This document shows positions 24,395-37,200 of a stretch of DNA of 64,000 nt, piece by piece. Origin of the DNA: Neodiprion pinetum (Eukaryota > Arthropoda > Insecta > Hymenoptera > Diprionidae); assembly GCF_021155775.2 (NCBI RefSeq), contig NC_060238.1, forward strand, positions 953,001 to 1,017,000. The letters run 5' to 3'. A program made the position numbers and the translations under genes. The stretch's first letter is position 1. Each line of letters begins with the position of its first letter. Below the pieces are notes generated by a model that was given only the letters and a program-made list of their open reading frames with translations, did no database searches and was not told the DNA's origin.

Positions 24395-24460
24395 CGGATA
24401 GAACAAGCCCGAGCCTGAAGCAACAGGTGATGTACTGCTGTTGACTATTGGTGTCAACAT
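24395..24460 (-). CDS. Candidate SNX8 5' exon
   Basis: A 22-codon ATG-initiated frame (MLTPIVNSSTSPVASGSGLF plus two residues) ends at a GTAAAT donor in phase 0, the phase needed to join the SNX8 exon at 23853. The peptide is plausible as a disordered N-terminus, but the join would omit the first half of the EH-like fold, so either another exon is missed or this one is false. Confidence 0.25.
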
Positions 24461-27400
24461 ACATTATATGTAATAATAATTTATGAGGGGCATGACAGAT
24501 ACGTTGACCTTATTGTTACTGACACCAAGTACCAGTTACTCGGGGCATCGACAAATTTTTCTTTTGAGGGGATCTCTTTTTATCGTTGGCATTGGGAAGA
24601 GAGGCAGAGGAAAAAGACTAGACCAAGCTAAGAACAGGAATGATTGATGGATGGATAGATAGAGAAGGAAGGGAAAAGAAGAAGCAATTTACTATTTTCT
24701 ACTGCTCGCAACGATGTTAGGTATCAGCAGTAAAACAAGGAGCTCTGTTATCCTGTCTTGTTGCTCATTCTCAAGCCATGTTAAGCATGATCTTCAAATA
24801 TTTTTTTAGAAAAAAACGAATTTATCAAATCATTATATCTAATTACACAATCAGTTTTAGTGATCGCGAGACTATATATATATGATTAAAGAATGAAGAT
24901 ACTTAACGGACTCTTGTGTTTACCAAGGATGATTATTTTGGTACGATGGCCAAACACTTTCCTCGTTGGTTTATTTGTGGAATAACTGGTTTTGAAATAC
25001 ATTCACACGAGTATGTGTGTTCAAGGAATTCACGAGTTTCAGATCATTTTTCCTTTAACATCATTGTAATACAGCAAACAATTATACGCAAAATATTTTT
25101 CTTATGAGATAAAAATATGTTTTACACATGTCAATAGTCTTTATAATTAATTATAATACGTTGGACCAGATTCTGAGCTTGCAAAAAGGAGTGGTGAAAA
25201 ATTAATTTTCAGAATATATATTTTTTTCTCCTTCTACAGTCTACATCTTTCATCTAATTAATGGAGAACAAGAAAATGTGATTAGGGATGTAAAGGGTAT
25301 GCTTTTTGGTTGGCTTTGTGGCTTTCTTCAACGGCAATAATATTGTTCTGTTCAAACATTTATCCACATATACTATACAGCAGCATTAAAATCGTTCGTG
25401 GCAGATTAATATTCAGATTAATAACAAAACGGCTCTGTTTGCAGGAACGAGAAAAATGTTATCTAATTACGATAATACGGATTGTTGAACAACGATAATA
25501 CATATATTAACAAAAATAACAAGAAAAATTACTTGCGATAGTATTAAAGCGAGAAAGAGAGCAATGTGTAACAAGGGGCGTCAAACGACCATTATCAACA
25601 ACTGGAATGTTACACAGCGATAACGCCACTCCGCCATGTGATAATACTACCAGTGATGCTCTCTTTAGTACCATGATAAGCTTAGATAGCTAGGAATAAT
25701 GCTAAATAAGAAGTAGACGAAGAGCATTATTCAATAATTTTCTGTTACACTATTCTCATTTTCAATCAATTATCCGTCATCATCGTCATCCCACCTTTTA
25801 TTATCATCTATTTCTGTAATGGTCCACTCGATTTTTCTTTCGCTCATTCTTAGTTTCCTCAAAAATCATACATGCAGTCTGCATCGTTATCTATATATCA
25901 AAGTACCCGTTTTTATGACGGTCGAGTAAGTCTAGAAGTTAAAAGTAGTATTTTCTGTACTCCGCGCATGCGTACTCACGAAAAGACCTGACATCACGCT
26001 ACCCTAACCTCAATTTCGTGCTTCGTGAAAAAACGCGTAACATGCTCATGTCATGTAAAGAATCTCTCGAAAGCGAAAAGCCTCGCGTATTTGCAATATT
26101 CGTCTTCAGCCCGAAAAGACCGAGTTTGCCTCCTCATTACACAATATACTATATCTTGCGTTGTTCCTTCAGTAAATAAAAAAAATAATTATAAAACTGC
26201 TGTGATAAGAAACAAAAGGTAATTAAAATGTCATCAGTCCATACGCAAGCCACGTGAAATTGATCGGTGACAGCGCGCGCTGCATGCGTGGAAAGGGGGG
26301 GACGTGGAGGGATTACAGCTATGACGGACTTGGCTCGTGACGATGACGAACGAACGACGAACGGTACTTTTGAAAATTTTTAGCTCGTAGATGCGTGTAC
26401 GAACAGAAGTAGGCTTTTAACGAGGACGTGTACGGACGAAACTTGTCAACGAACCTGGCTGAGTATAGAGCTGCTGAGTTGAGATTTAACGAGTAGCGAC
26501 TTGAACACTTCCCTCTCGACGTTTCCTCCGGACGGTGAACACTTTTCGTAAACTTCTCTATAGAACGCCGGTATAGAACCTACAAATTACGGTGAATGAA
26601 GAAAACGGCATCTGCAGAATAAATTAATCTAGAAAGACCGATGATTCGACGAGAAAAAGTAAGATAGTTGTGAATTTTTTCAACTTGTTTATCTCACATA
26701 GAAACAAACAGATCGACGCTCATTGTTAGTTATATATACATAATTTTTGTTTACGAAAATTTCCTCGCAATCGATATACGCTTATTCAATTTTCATACGA
26801 TAAAGTTATATGTTATTCGATCGTTGTTTCGTTTTTCAAATTAACGATTGATTCTCCGTGTTTGCATTTTGTTTTGTTTTACCGAACGATAGATCGGTGG
26901 AAGCCATTTTGGATAACTTCTAGATCATCCGGGATCTTGGTGTGAGTGTGTGAGAAATTTGCGTGCGTAGAGACGCAATCTTCCCCCTCTCGCTCTCTCT
27001 CTCTCTCTATCTTTCTCTCAATGTCTCAATGGTAAACAATGACGTCGATGATCGGAGATGATCGTCTCTGGGTCGCACTCGACTCGACGTTCGTAGTAAA
27101 GCGTAACTTGGAATGAATTCAAAACCCCCATTTGAAGAGGAATTAGAACGAGTTGCGCGGCAGCTTGTCGGCTAACGTATGCGAACGTATGCCAGTGCAA
27201 TTCGGTCTCGCGACGTCGTCGTTTACGCGTACCGCTGTACTGGTTACGTTCTCGAATAACAATCGTCGTAATTCGTGCCTTCGGATCGACGAGAGTCACA
27301 CGCAACACGCGCCATTGCTCATGCCCCCTACGCCTGGCTGGCAGCGGCGAACTGACACCGACTGACACGGACTACGTCGACTGCTCTGCGGGCTGACGAT

Positions 27401-29700
27401 GCTTACGGACTTTCAGCTCTAGGCTGCTCCCGGAACGAGTGGTTCGGAGAGGCGAGTCCGACGCTTCCTCACATTTCTCTTTTACTTCTCGCTACGCCCC
27501 TAGGAAAAAAAAAAAAAACACTCGCAATATTGTATACCTTGCCACTTGATTTAATGCTCGCTCAGGTATACGCGTTGGAGAAAACAGGAGAGTGTTATTT
27601 TTATTAATTAATGTAATCGAATCATCGCCGAAATTCAGTGAAGTGACAATTTTTTTAAATTTCTTGTATAGCAGAGCGAAGCCTGACCCTATTTACGAGG
27701 AGCAGATTTTTGGGACTAATCATTGAGGTGTTCGGACAATAAATTCATGTCGATAAACGATCTATGTTTATACTTCTTACCGACAGTAGATTACACCGCT
27801 GATGCAAAAAGCGGACACATTGCCGACATGCTTTCGTCATCAATAACTAGATTTAAAAATAACGTCAGAGGGCGCGACAGCGGCGATGCCGCGCTACCTT
27901 CGCCCCTAATAGTATGGGGGTGAAAATATGGTCATACAGTCCTTGTGAATCAATAAAAACAGCATAGTTCGAACGATTAAATGGATGATGACTACTGTGT
28001 TGAATGAGAAAAAACATATATCTACACGCTTTGAGTCTGTGTAAGTATGATAGTTGGACGCTTGCGGGAAAAAATGTGCAATTTCTGCAGCTTGCCAGCA
28101 TTCGAAATGGACAAAACTATGTTTGTACAGTAATAAAGGCCGTTTTTTTTTTTTTTGTTTTTGTTTGGAATCGAAATTGGAACCAGTTTTCTTTCCAAGC
28201 AAATCTTATGTGCCAATGACTAGAGACGCAAGTACGCATGGACAAAAGTCAAGTACGCGATATGTTGATCATAGACATGTGAAATTTCCACATAAAAAAA
28301 TGCTTGCTTCAGTTTTGATGATGCCAAAAAAATAGTGAGCCACTGGGAAGTCGTTTGATGAACATCGTAATCTAAATCATTACAGGCTGATAGGTTCGCA
28401 TATTGCACGTGGTACAACGCAATTCCACGTAAAACGCGTACGTACAACGTATATACGTAGACATGATTGTGAAATAAATCTGCGGAAATGTAATTATTAA
28501 AGAAATGCTGCTGCGAATTGATCGAGATTGAAGAAAAACAAGCACGTGCACGTGTAGAGTATTTACGTAGGCATCAATGCCACATTCCATGCATCGCGTC
28601 GTAGCCGAGGTGCAAATACGCGCCACAAACGCATGGTCTATACCTACGTTGTTTCAACCTGCCATGCCGGTCCGATACCCAGATATGGTGCTATTGTACC
28701 GTCCTTGGTTAGAAGGATGCGGAGTTGATAAATGTGTATTACTGTGAGCTAGCTCAGGGTTAACAACTGCCAATTTCGATACCCATAGTTGATGCCACTG
28801 CTGCTGCTGCGCGATCAAGTCAAGTTTCCATGTACCTGTATACATCACGTATACTAAGCGTATTATTTATTTTTTTTTTTTTACCTCTTGAACGCACCAC
28901 GTGTAATTATATTCCGAAAGCAATCTAGGTGAATGTCACAGCCGCAATCGTTGTCTCTTATGTATTAACATACGTACAAGTATGCCTTATACCTGCCTGT
29001 ACAGGTGGACGCCAATTAATCAATGGAAAACGAAAAATAGTGAAATGTAAAATAGTAACCGATGTGTGTCAATCCTTTGTACTAGCGGTAAAGATCGGAG
29101 GAAGAAAAAGACGAAAAACAATCTCATGACCGGATTACAGTTCACAAGCTACCATTGTTCTTATGATAATAGGATATTATTTTTAATTTTATGCATGATG
29201 TACTGAATATACAAAAACGCGCTGTGTTTACCTGCATGCATGACGCGGTGAATCCCGATTGATATTTAATTATAACGCATATCTCATGCATGTGTATAGT
29301 AATCAGATATAGGCAGATAAACCGCCTGTGTACACAGATTGCGTAATCGAAAAAAGAAGGCTTACACCGTACATATTTTTACTTTATTCATCTTTCCCTC
29401 CTATTAACAAAACGATTTTTCCTTAATTGAATAATTCTACAATCCGTTCGAAATTTTCGATCCTCTCGTCAATGGTTACATGTCACTATACTCCGCTTTT
29501 TCGTGACAGAGTTATCAATTCAGCGTATATTATACCTACCCACGCCATAATAACAAGCGTAAGGAATTAAATACGCGTCCAACAATTATCGTACCTAGCT
29601 ACATATGTGAACGCCGTCTTCAGGGTGTAAGCATAGTGTAAAATTCTCGGAATTTCCTCGATAATAGAGCATTGATTACCCCGAATTTTCGCACGCATGT
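24461..29700. other. Large region without recognised coding sequence
   Basis: 24.5-26.2 kb is AT-rich and featureless. About 26270-27480 is clearly richer in GC and CpG with motifs such as CGATGACGAACGAACGACG and looks like a promoter/5' UTR block (SNX8 on the minus strand or a distal kayak start are both possible). A minus-strand frame at 28654-28848 (described under findings) is the only open frame with protein-like composition. Confidence 0.35.
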
Positions 29701-30539
29701 CCAAGTTAGTGGGCACACGGAGTTTAACGGTGAGTCATGGCAGGTTCTCGTTTGATACCGACCGACAATCGACTTCCCCCCCCGCCGACCAAACTTCACC
29801 CACGCGATCCCACCAGGCTACGTATACTTAGCCATGTGCATGAGTCACCGGAAATACTCGGAAGCGCTCTAGTCTTCCTCTTCTTATTTCTCCACTTCCA
29901 CCTCGTTCGTTCTCGATCTCGTTTAAAGTTTCATTTCATCGTGACGTCACGGGAGTCTCCGCGGCTATCCCAAAGCTCCCTTCTTCTCCTGATCCGCCAC
30001 CTCACTTCTCTCCGGTTACATGAATATCGCATACGAACGTTCGTATTGTCTAGGTATAATCTTTATCCGCCGTCTAGTGAGGACTTTGGGTTACGGAATA
30101 ATCTCTAAGTCTAAGTTCCAACGACAGAGATTACGCGGAATTCTAATTTCGACGAGAGAAAAGTCATAATGCTTGTAATATACTTTTTTTTTTTTTTAAT
30201 TTTCACAGCCGCAGTCACAGCTTTCAATGTCTAATAACGTACGTAATAGGTACGCACGTCGCATGGTTAAGATATGATAAAAACTTGAAAACGAAACACT
30301 GATCTTCCTACTCTGCCCCCCCCCCCCTTCCGATCGGCCTCTATACACGCATTTCAAGAACAAAAGTGCATAAATAAGAAACGTACTCCTTGGTTCGCAG
30401 AATATATGTTTATCTGCTTTCTCTCATTTCTCGGCAGCCCTAATAGTTCAACGAATTATATATGGGTAGGCGGAGCGAATTAAATATTGACGAAAAAAGA
30501 AAAAAGCGTAATAAAATAATCGTCGTAGCAGCAGGGCGG

Positions 30540-30760
30540 GTGGGTGTGGGGGGGCCCTAGTTGTCGCGTTACGCTACTGCCTCGGCTGGTTCCACGGCGG
30601 CGATGACGTCACTCGATAACGGTGGCCCCTGATTGGCGGACACGGGTTGTATCCGGACGGGAATAACGAATGACATCATTCGGCTCACGCCTCTCCCCTC
30701 CTTCCCCCTTCGTCCTCCAGTGCTTCGGGCCAAGGTATTCCCCCGCGGGGTGAGTCATCC
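30540..30760 (+). promoter_or_regulatory. Putative kayak promoter A
   Basis: GC-rich block about 0.6 kb before the first kayak start codon. It contains a perfect cAMP-response element TGACGTCA (30604-30611), an inverted CCAAT box (GATTGGCGG, core 30632-30636), a second CRE-like ATGACATCATTC at about 30671, and an AP-1 site TGAGTCA (30751-30757). The exact transcription start is not visible. Confidence 0.55.
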
Positions 30761-31282
30761 TCCTCGCTCGCTCGCGTTAACACGAACAACTCGTCGAAGA
30801 AGAATACGAGAACGTCGAGAACTCGAATTACTCAGAGTTAAGGCCTCGCGCTCGCGCATTAAGAGAAACAACCACGAGGCGATCGACGAATAGATAACCG
30901 TTACGTCGTTGTTTCTTATTTCGTGAGTTAATATTACACGTGAACTAAATAGAGGACTGGCAGTTTTCTCTACGATAATTGTAAATACGGAGAACTTTAC
31001 TGGCGTGAAGCAGCGGTGAGACGCCCAACTTGTTTTTCTCTTTTGTGATTTCTTAACCGTTCGATGTATGTAATACATATCGTGAAAAATAGAGGGAAAT
31101 TATCAAACTGAAGTTAGTTTCGGAACGTCCCGATTTATTGTGCTGGGTTTTCACCGCCGAACATTCATTTGTTTCGAAAATACGAAAAAGACGACGACTT
31201 ATCTCCGTTTCAGAATCGCATCTGCATCTTTCGTTTATCCACTGGATTATATCAACTTCGGATATAAAAACCCTTCAACACC

Positions 31283-34200
31283 ATGAAGCTGGACGTCAGT
31301 GACGCGCTTTACGACAGCTCGTCGAGCGTTTCCACGGACAGCGGTGCCTCGCAGAGTTCTCGTGTCAGCAGCCATGATTTTCTATCAAGTATCGCCAACA
31401 ACTCCTCGGCGACATTGCCGTCGAACAACGTGAGTACAAAAAAAAAAGTAAAGAAATTAAATTAAAAAACTGCGATCGTCGTTCGCGCAAGTCGCTCATG
31501 CTCCTCGCTTTCACCGGCGTAAAATCGTCCTCATCGTCTTCGACGTTCACACAGGGTATCCTAACCTGTCCTGATCTTAACTCTAAACACCCGCAGCCTT
31601 CGCATTTTTTCTCCTAACCGTTAATCCTAAGCCGCGTTATTGCAGCATACTTCGGATTGACGCAATCGTCGAGCGACGGCTCCCCTTTCTTTCAAGCGAC
31701 TGAAGTCAGTAACGAACATAGAGGGGAAAAATCGCTATTTTTCATTTTTTGTAGCGACTGAAGTAACCAAGTTTTGCCGATATGTGTATATGTATTTCCC
31801 TATTATGATTTACTGCATATCTGACATTCCTGAAACTGCTAAAGTTACGATTCTATCCGGAAAGTTAATCATTACAATAATGTTACCAACTTCAGCTTCA
31901 TTTCCTTTCGTCGTCCTCCTCCTCCTCCTCCTCGTCCGTTTTCCCTGCAGCGTTCCGTCGCCGTTTATTGGTCGCGGCTCTATGTCGTTTCTTTATCGAG
32001 ATTGTCGGAGGGAGATAGTGAGATAGCGAGAGTGACTTGCAACATTTTCCTCACCAGCGGTTGTCTTTCAAATTGCATATATGTATATATCCCGTTGTTG
32101 TACTTACCGTAGAATGGAATGGAATGGAATGTAATCGCAGTTTCGTATTCTTGCGTAATCGAGGACCGACGGAACGATCACTTTATGCTTACTTATCCGC
32201 GTCCGTACTATCGAAGGAACACGTCGATGCGTGTATCTAATCGCTTCACCTGGTGTTAATTATTTCCCGAAATAGTCACGCGTGCGTGGACCTGCTAACG
32301 TGGTTTATAAATAAAAATTTTAACGACTCCAACTTGTTCCACGTTAATCATTTCAGTCGCGCAATTCAGTCATGAAAATGCATGAAAATTCAGCATTTTG
32401 CACGGAATATAAAAAGAAATGTGACAAATAAAAAAAGGGTGTCGCTATAGTGGCTTCTGCGACTGAAAGAGTTACGAACCTCTCATTGATCAGGGTTGAG
32501 ATTTTGTAAATTCACTTTTCACAGTGCCCAGCCATCCAAGAATTCTCATTGTTGGTTGACTAAACTTTGCAAACTAATCAGAATGCTTGGGGACGGTGGG
32601 AAATGTGAAAAGTGAAATTACAGAATCTCAACCCCGATGGAAACCGACATCGTCGCCGTTCGTTCGTCCGTCGCTGGTCGCCGAGAAGAACTTATAAATA
32701 TAGACGTACGCGTTGAACGCTGTCATCGACCATATTAACTAACCCGAATAATAATTTCATTCGGTGGTTAAATACCGAAAATTAGCACCGTTGAATCAAC
32801 GTCGTAGTTTCTCGTAACGCGTAGGTGGAGGTGCTTTTGGAGGAAGGAAACGAAAAACATGTAACTAGAACGGTTAAAAACACCACGAGATACGCGTGTA
32901 TGTATAACATAAACTTCAATGCGTTTCTCTTCATACTTTTAGGTTTCCTTGCCGTTTCAAAGAAGAACACCTCACATAATTCGTTTCGTTATAATATGTG
33001 CCTATACTCTTGTCATATCGTCGTTTTATTGTTTTTCTTTCGTACAAAAATAGATTTTTGTACATACACACATTTTACACGCTTACCTTTGTTTAATGAG
33101 GTGTGTATAATCGCCTACCTCGTGTTGTAGGTGTAGGTACATGCGTTCAGAACGGTGTAGCTAGTTAGTTGGTACTTGAAACAACAACAACAACAGCAGC
33201 TGCTATACCACACAGAACAGCAGCAGGTAGCAGGCAATTGCTGGATCGATAGAATTACAATATACGTAGTACAAAGTAATATTTTACTCCATTTTCGTCA
33301 GGTTTTTTCAATTTTCGACACTGCAAAATTAGCTGCAGGCTGAAGTTAACCAACGTTAACGTAACGAAATATCAGGAAAAAACCATTATTAGACAATTTA
33401 CGAATGACTTTCAAGAGGTCGGCTTTTCAGAATTTCAGGATGTTTTTTTTTTTTCATTAAGATTTACCGGTTATTAGACAATCCTGAAAAAGGTGCGAAT
33501 TAAAGATTTTTCCTAAACATGCATTATTACAGTAACGTTATTAACGTCGATACTGGTGATTTTATTAATTCACTAAATCATTATTCTCCTGACTATAATT
33601 CTCTTCTCATTAATTTTGTTCGCTGCCATTAATGTGTAAAGAAAATTTTACTATTGATATACTATGCAACACGCGCCGTCATGTATGTATATGTATATTA
33701 AACCTGACTCAGGGGAAGTCCGTTTATTTTCGCTTAACAGCAGGCGGACAGGAAATTTATTTACTCATCATTGCAACGTGGGTATAGGTATAGATACACG
33801 TATGTATTACAAGCATTACTTTTTCGGCGTACACCGTGCACCGGGAATACGGATATATAAAATAAACAAGCGATATATATACATATATACAATTCGTCCG
33901 TCATCGGAGATGTATATATAATGCAGGTATGACGTCTGTGTATTTACGTATTTATTTATTTATTCGTCTGGAAGTACCGTTACCACTTATACCGCTTCTA
34001 TTAAACAACTACGTTTCCCTAACACCGCTTATAATGTATATTTATTATACATATATTACATATACATAGCGTATGAATCATTCGGCACGCACTTTCGGTA
34101 GCGTACAACACCGTACGCAAGAAAAAAAAACACGTAACTTAAAGTGTAACCATAATGACGCCGCTACTACTCCATTATATGCGTGTGTAATATTATATTG

Positions 34201-37200
34201 CACATCTTTTTCTATTTATTTGGCGAGTAAGATTGACGAAGGGGTTTCCCCGTTCCGTTTCGTTCTTTTACTACCCTCGCGGGATTCGAAATAGAACGTT
34301 ATTCACGGTGCGTACATGGATTATACCTATGTAGTAAACGAGGCAAAGAACTGTACGGTTTTAACCTCGGTTTATAACTACGTATTCCACCTCTTCGGCC
34401 TTTGTTCATCCTGCGATAATAATCTCTCTGTTGTTGTAACAAATAAATTAATACTAATTTCAACACCCGGGGTAAAAATAATTATCGTTTTATTATTCTC
34501 CGAAGGTTTTAATATTCATTCCCGTTAAGCGGGCAGTCCTAGATATTATTTTATTGCACCAATTGATTGTCCTTTCTATTATTTATTGTCGGGTACAGTG
34601 TATAGGTTGGTAGATTTAATTACGAGAGTAGAAGAAAGAATGATTGACCAATCGACATCGACGACGATAATCTCAGCCGGCGAATAAACAAATAAATTAA
34701 TTCGCGAACATTTTAAGTGTGCTGCGCTTTTCATGCGCGGGAATAAAATCATATATATGTGTATGTATGTTCGTACCCAAGAATACGTGTGATCAAGAAA
34801 GTGCGTAGTGAATCATGTCAGTCGTCGAGACTGACTCTTGTACACGCTGCACGTGTTCTCTTCGTACATTATATGTAGCTTCAAAAGCTCTTTGTTCGAT
34901 CTTATACTGCCACGATAGAGAACAATGACGAGTAGAGTGAGACTAGCCGTAAGGGAGACTTGATTTTACAACGCGGCCACGACGACAATTTCACGCCGAT
35001 TTTATACGGTGTATGACAACAATCACCGTCAGCAGGATATAACGGAAATCACTTTGTTTATTATAAGTTTACTGCAGGGTGTGCGAAGTTTGTTTTTTTA
35101 TTGAACCATCGTAGTAGGAATATTTAGAGCTCGCTACCATTATTGTATTATTATTTATTTACCTTTATTTATACACTTTACGGACTTGTATATTTATATA
35201 TTGGTTTAATTTTTTTTGTATCGTGGTCCAATTCCGCGAGTGGCTGTTCTCGTCTTTTATCCGAAGGATTAATCGTCTCGGAGAAATTTGGATAGCAATT
35301 TTTGTCACCGAAATAAAGAGTATAGCATCACCTTAATGTCCCTGTTTAGTTTTCAGTATTCATTTTTGCGAACAATGATTAATTCGAGCACGATACGAAG
35401 AAAACGAACTAATAATAAGTCCGTAAGGTGTAGACATGAACATGAATAAAAAATATTACAATAATTGGTAGCAACCTCTAAATATTTTTCCAACTCCAGG
35501 TATTACAATTTTTTTTTTTCCTCTTGTCTCAATGTCAGTATCTGTTACAAATTATTCGAGTGGCACGTTAAAAAAACTTGGTCAAAAAATGAACCGCCCT
35601 AACATATAGGTATGTGTAGGTACCATACGTACATACAAGGATTGAACACTGCACAAAGGCTTGTTTTCGAAGCTTTATGTAGTACATGGTGTTATTATAG
35701 GCTTGTGAAACGCAATTGGTTACGCACTCGGCAGCTGTCTCTGTTTGTCATTAGCTCGGATTCGTACCGCAAACAGAACCGGAAGTAAATACCGGGGAAG
35801 AGTTTCCGAACTACTGTATCAGCAATGACGCGAAGCAAACCGCAACGGTTCAAAGATCGGTTAGCATGATAATGCGTAACGTTGGTAAGTAGGTACTTAC
35901 GTAATGTGTAATATTGTACAGGAAAAGATAGAGAGGATGATCGTGTATGAAATTTTAAATAATAAAACAATTTTCATTTGTTATTCAGGGAAAATTAAAG
36001 TACATACTTGCGTCCTACATTACAAACATTACGGGAAGTGGAATATTGATTTTTTATCTGATATTTCGTTAATGGCAAATTACATTCTCTGTGTATGTTT
36101 GTGTGTGTGTGTGTGTTTTGTAAAAATGAGCTTACAACCCCATTCAATACACAATTCTAAAGAAAAATACTCCGACAGATTTTCATTTGATACAAAAATA
36201 AAGAAATGGCACGTATCCTACGATATCGAAATAGTAAGTTCGTAGAATTTATGTAATTTCTTTATTTCTGCATCACCATAAAGATGTATTGAAGTGTTTC
36301 GATTGAGAATTGTGTATGAGTAGAACGGTGCTGTCAAGCCATTTTTCGCCTTAGAGATACGTGGACTTCGATATTTGGAGATATAAATATGTGTATGTAT
36401 ACGTAGGAACGTCGAAATTGACTAGGGCACCCCCATAAGTGACGAAGCAATTAAGTTGTGAAAAATAAAGTCGATATATATATATTATAGGTTATAAACG
36501 GAGAATCCGAGAAACGATCAGTGTTCGAAAGTTCCAACAGGTACCGGGAAATTGTGTCGAAACATTGACGATTTTGGTTATTCCACGGTAAATTTCATTT
36601 GCGTAGAATTGTCAACGGGTGGTTGCGATATACGATCGAACCGATATTATACGCTTACTGGACAACGAGTCATATAATGCCTGCTTTAATTATCTATAAG
36701 AATAAAAAGTATGTGTAATAACTGATATACGTAGAATCGAGAATCGGTTTTCGCAGAGCATTAACAGCGCGTGCCTCGAAAAGTATTTTTTTTTTTCTTT
36801 TGCTTTTTTTTTACCCACCGTCTATCTTCATTTTCCGTTCACAACCGGGACAATTTCGTAAAAAACCGTTTACCGGTCGGACGAGTCGAAACGCTATCAA
36901 GATGGCGGATGACGTCATCTCCCGCCAATCCGACGGCACGCGTTTTTAACTCACGCACAGAAGCACGCAGATACGCGGAGAGCGACGGCGCTCAGCTTGA
37001 GCAAATTCTAGACACGCGCATGCACACCGAGGTTTGACAATCGCCAAAGGGGGGGGATGACGTGGTTCACCTCCCCCCTCCTCTACTACGTATTCGACGC
37101 TCGCTCGTTCCTTGGTCGTGTTCCTACTTCTTCTGGTATATAGAGTTGTTACCGTAACGTTGAACGGCTCATTCGGTTAACCAGAGCCTATCGTTGTTGT

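Noticed and set aside
29737..30108. A 123-codon plus-strand frame upstream of kayak
   Set aside because: Composition is that of GC-richer promoter sequence (Leu/Phe/Arg/Ser runs), there is no domain, and it crosses a CRE palindrome and microsatellite-like stretches.
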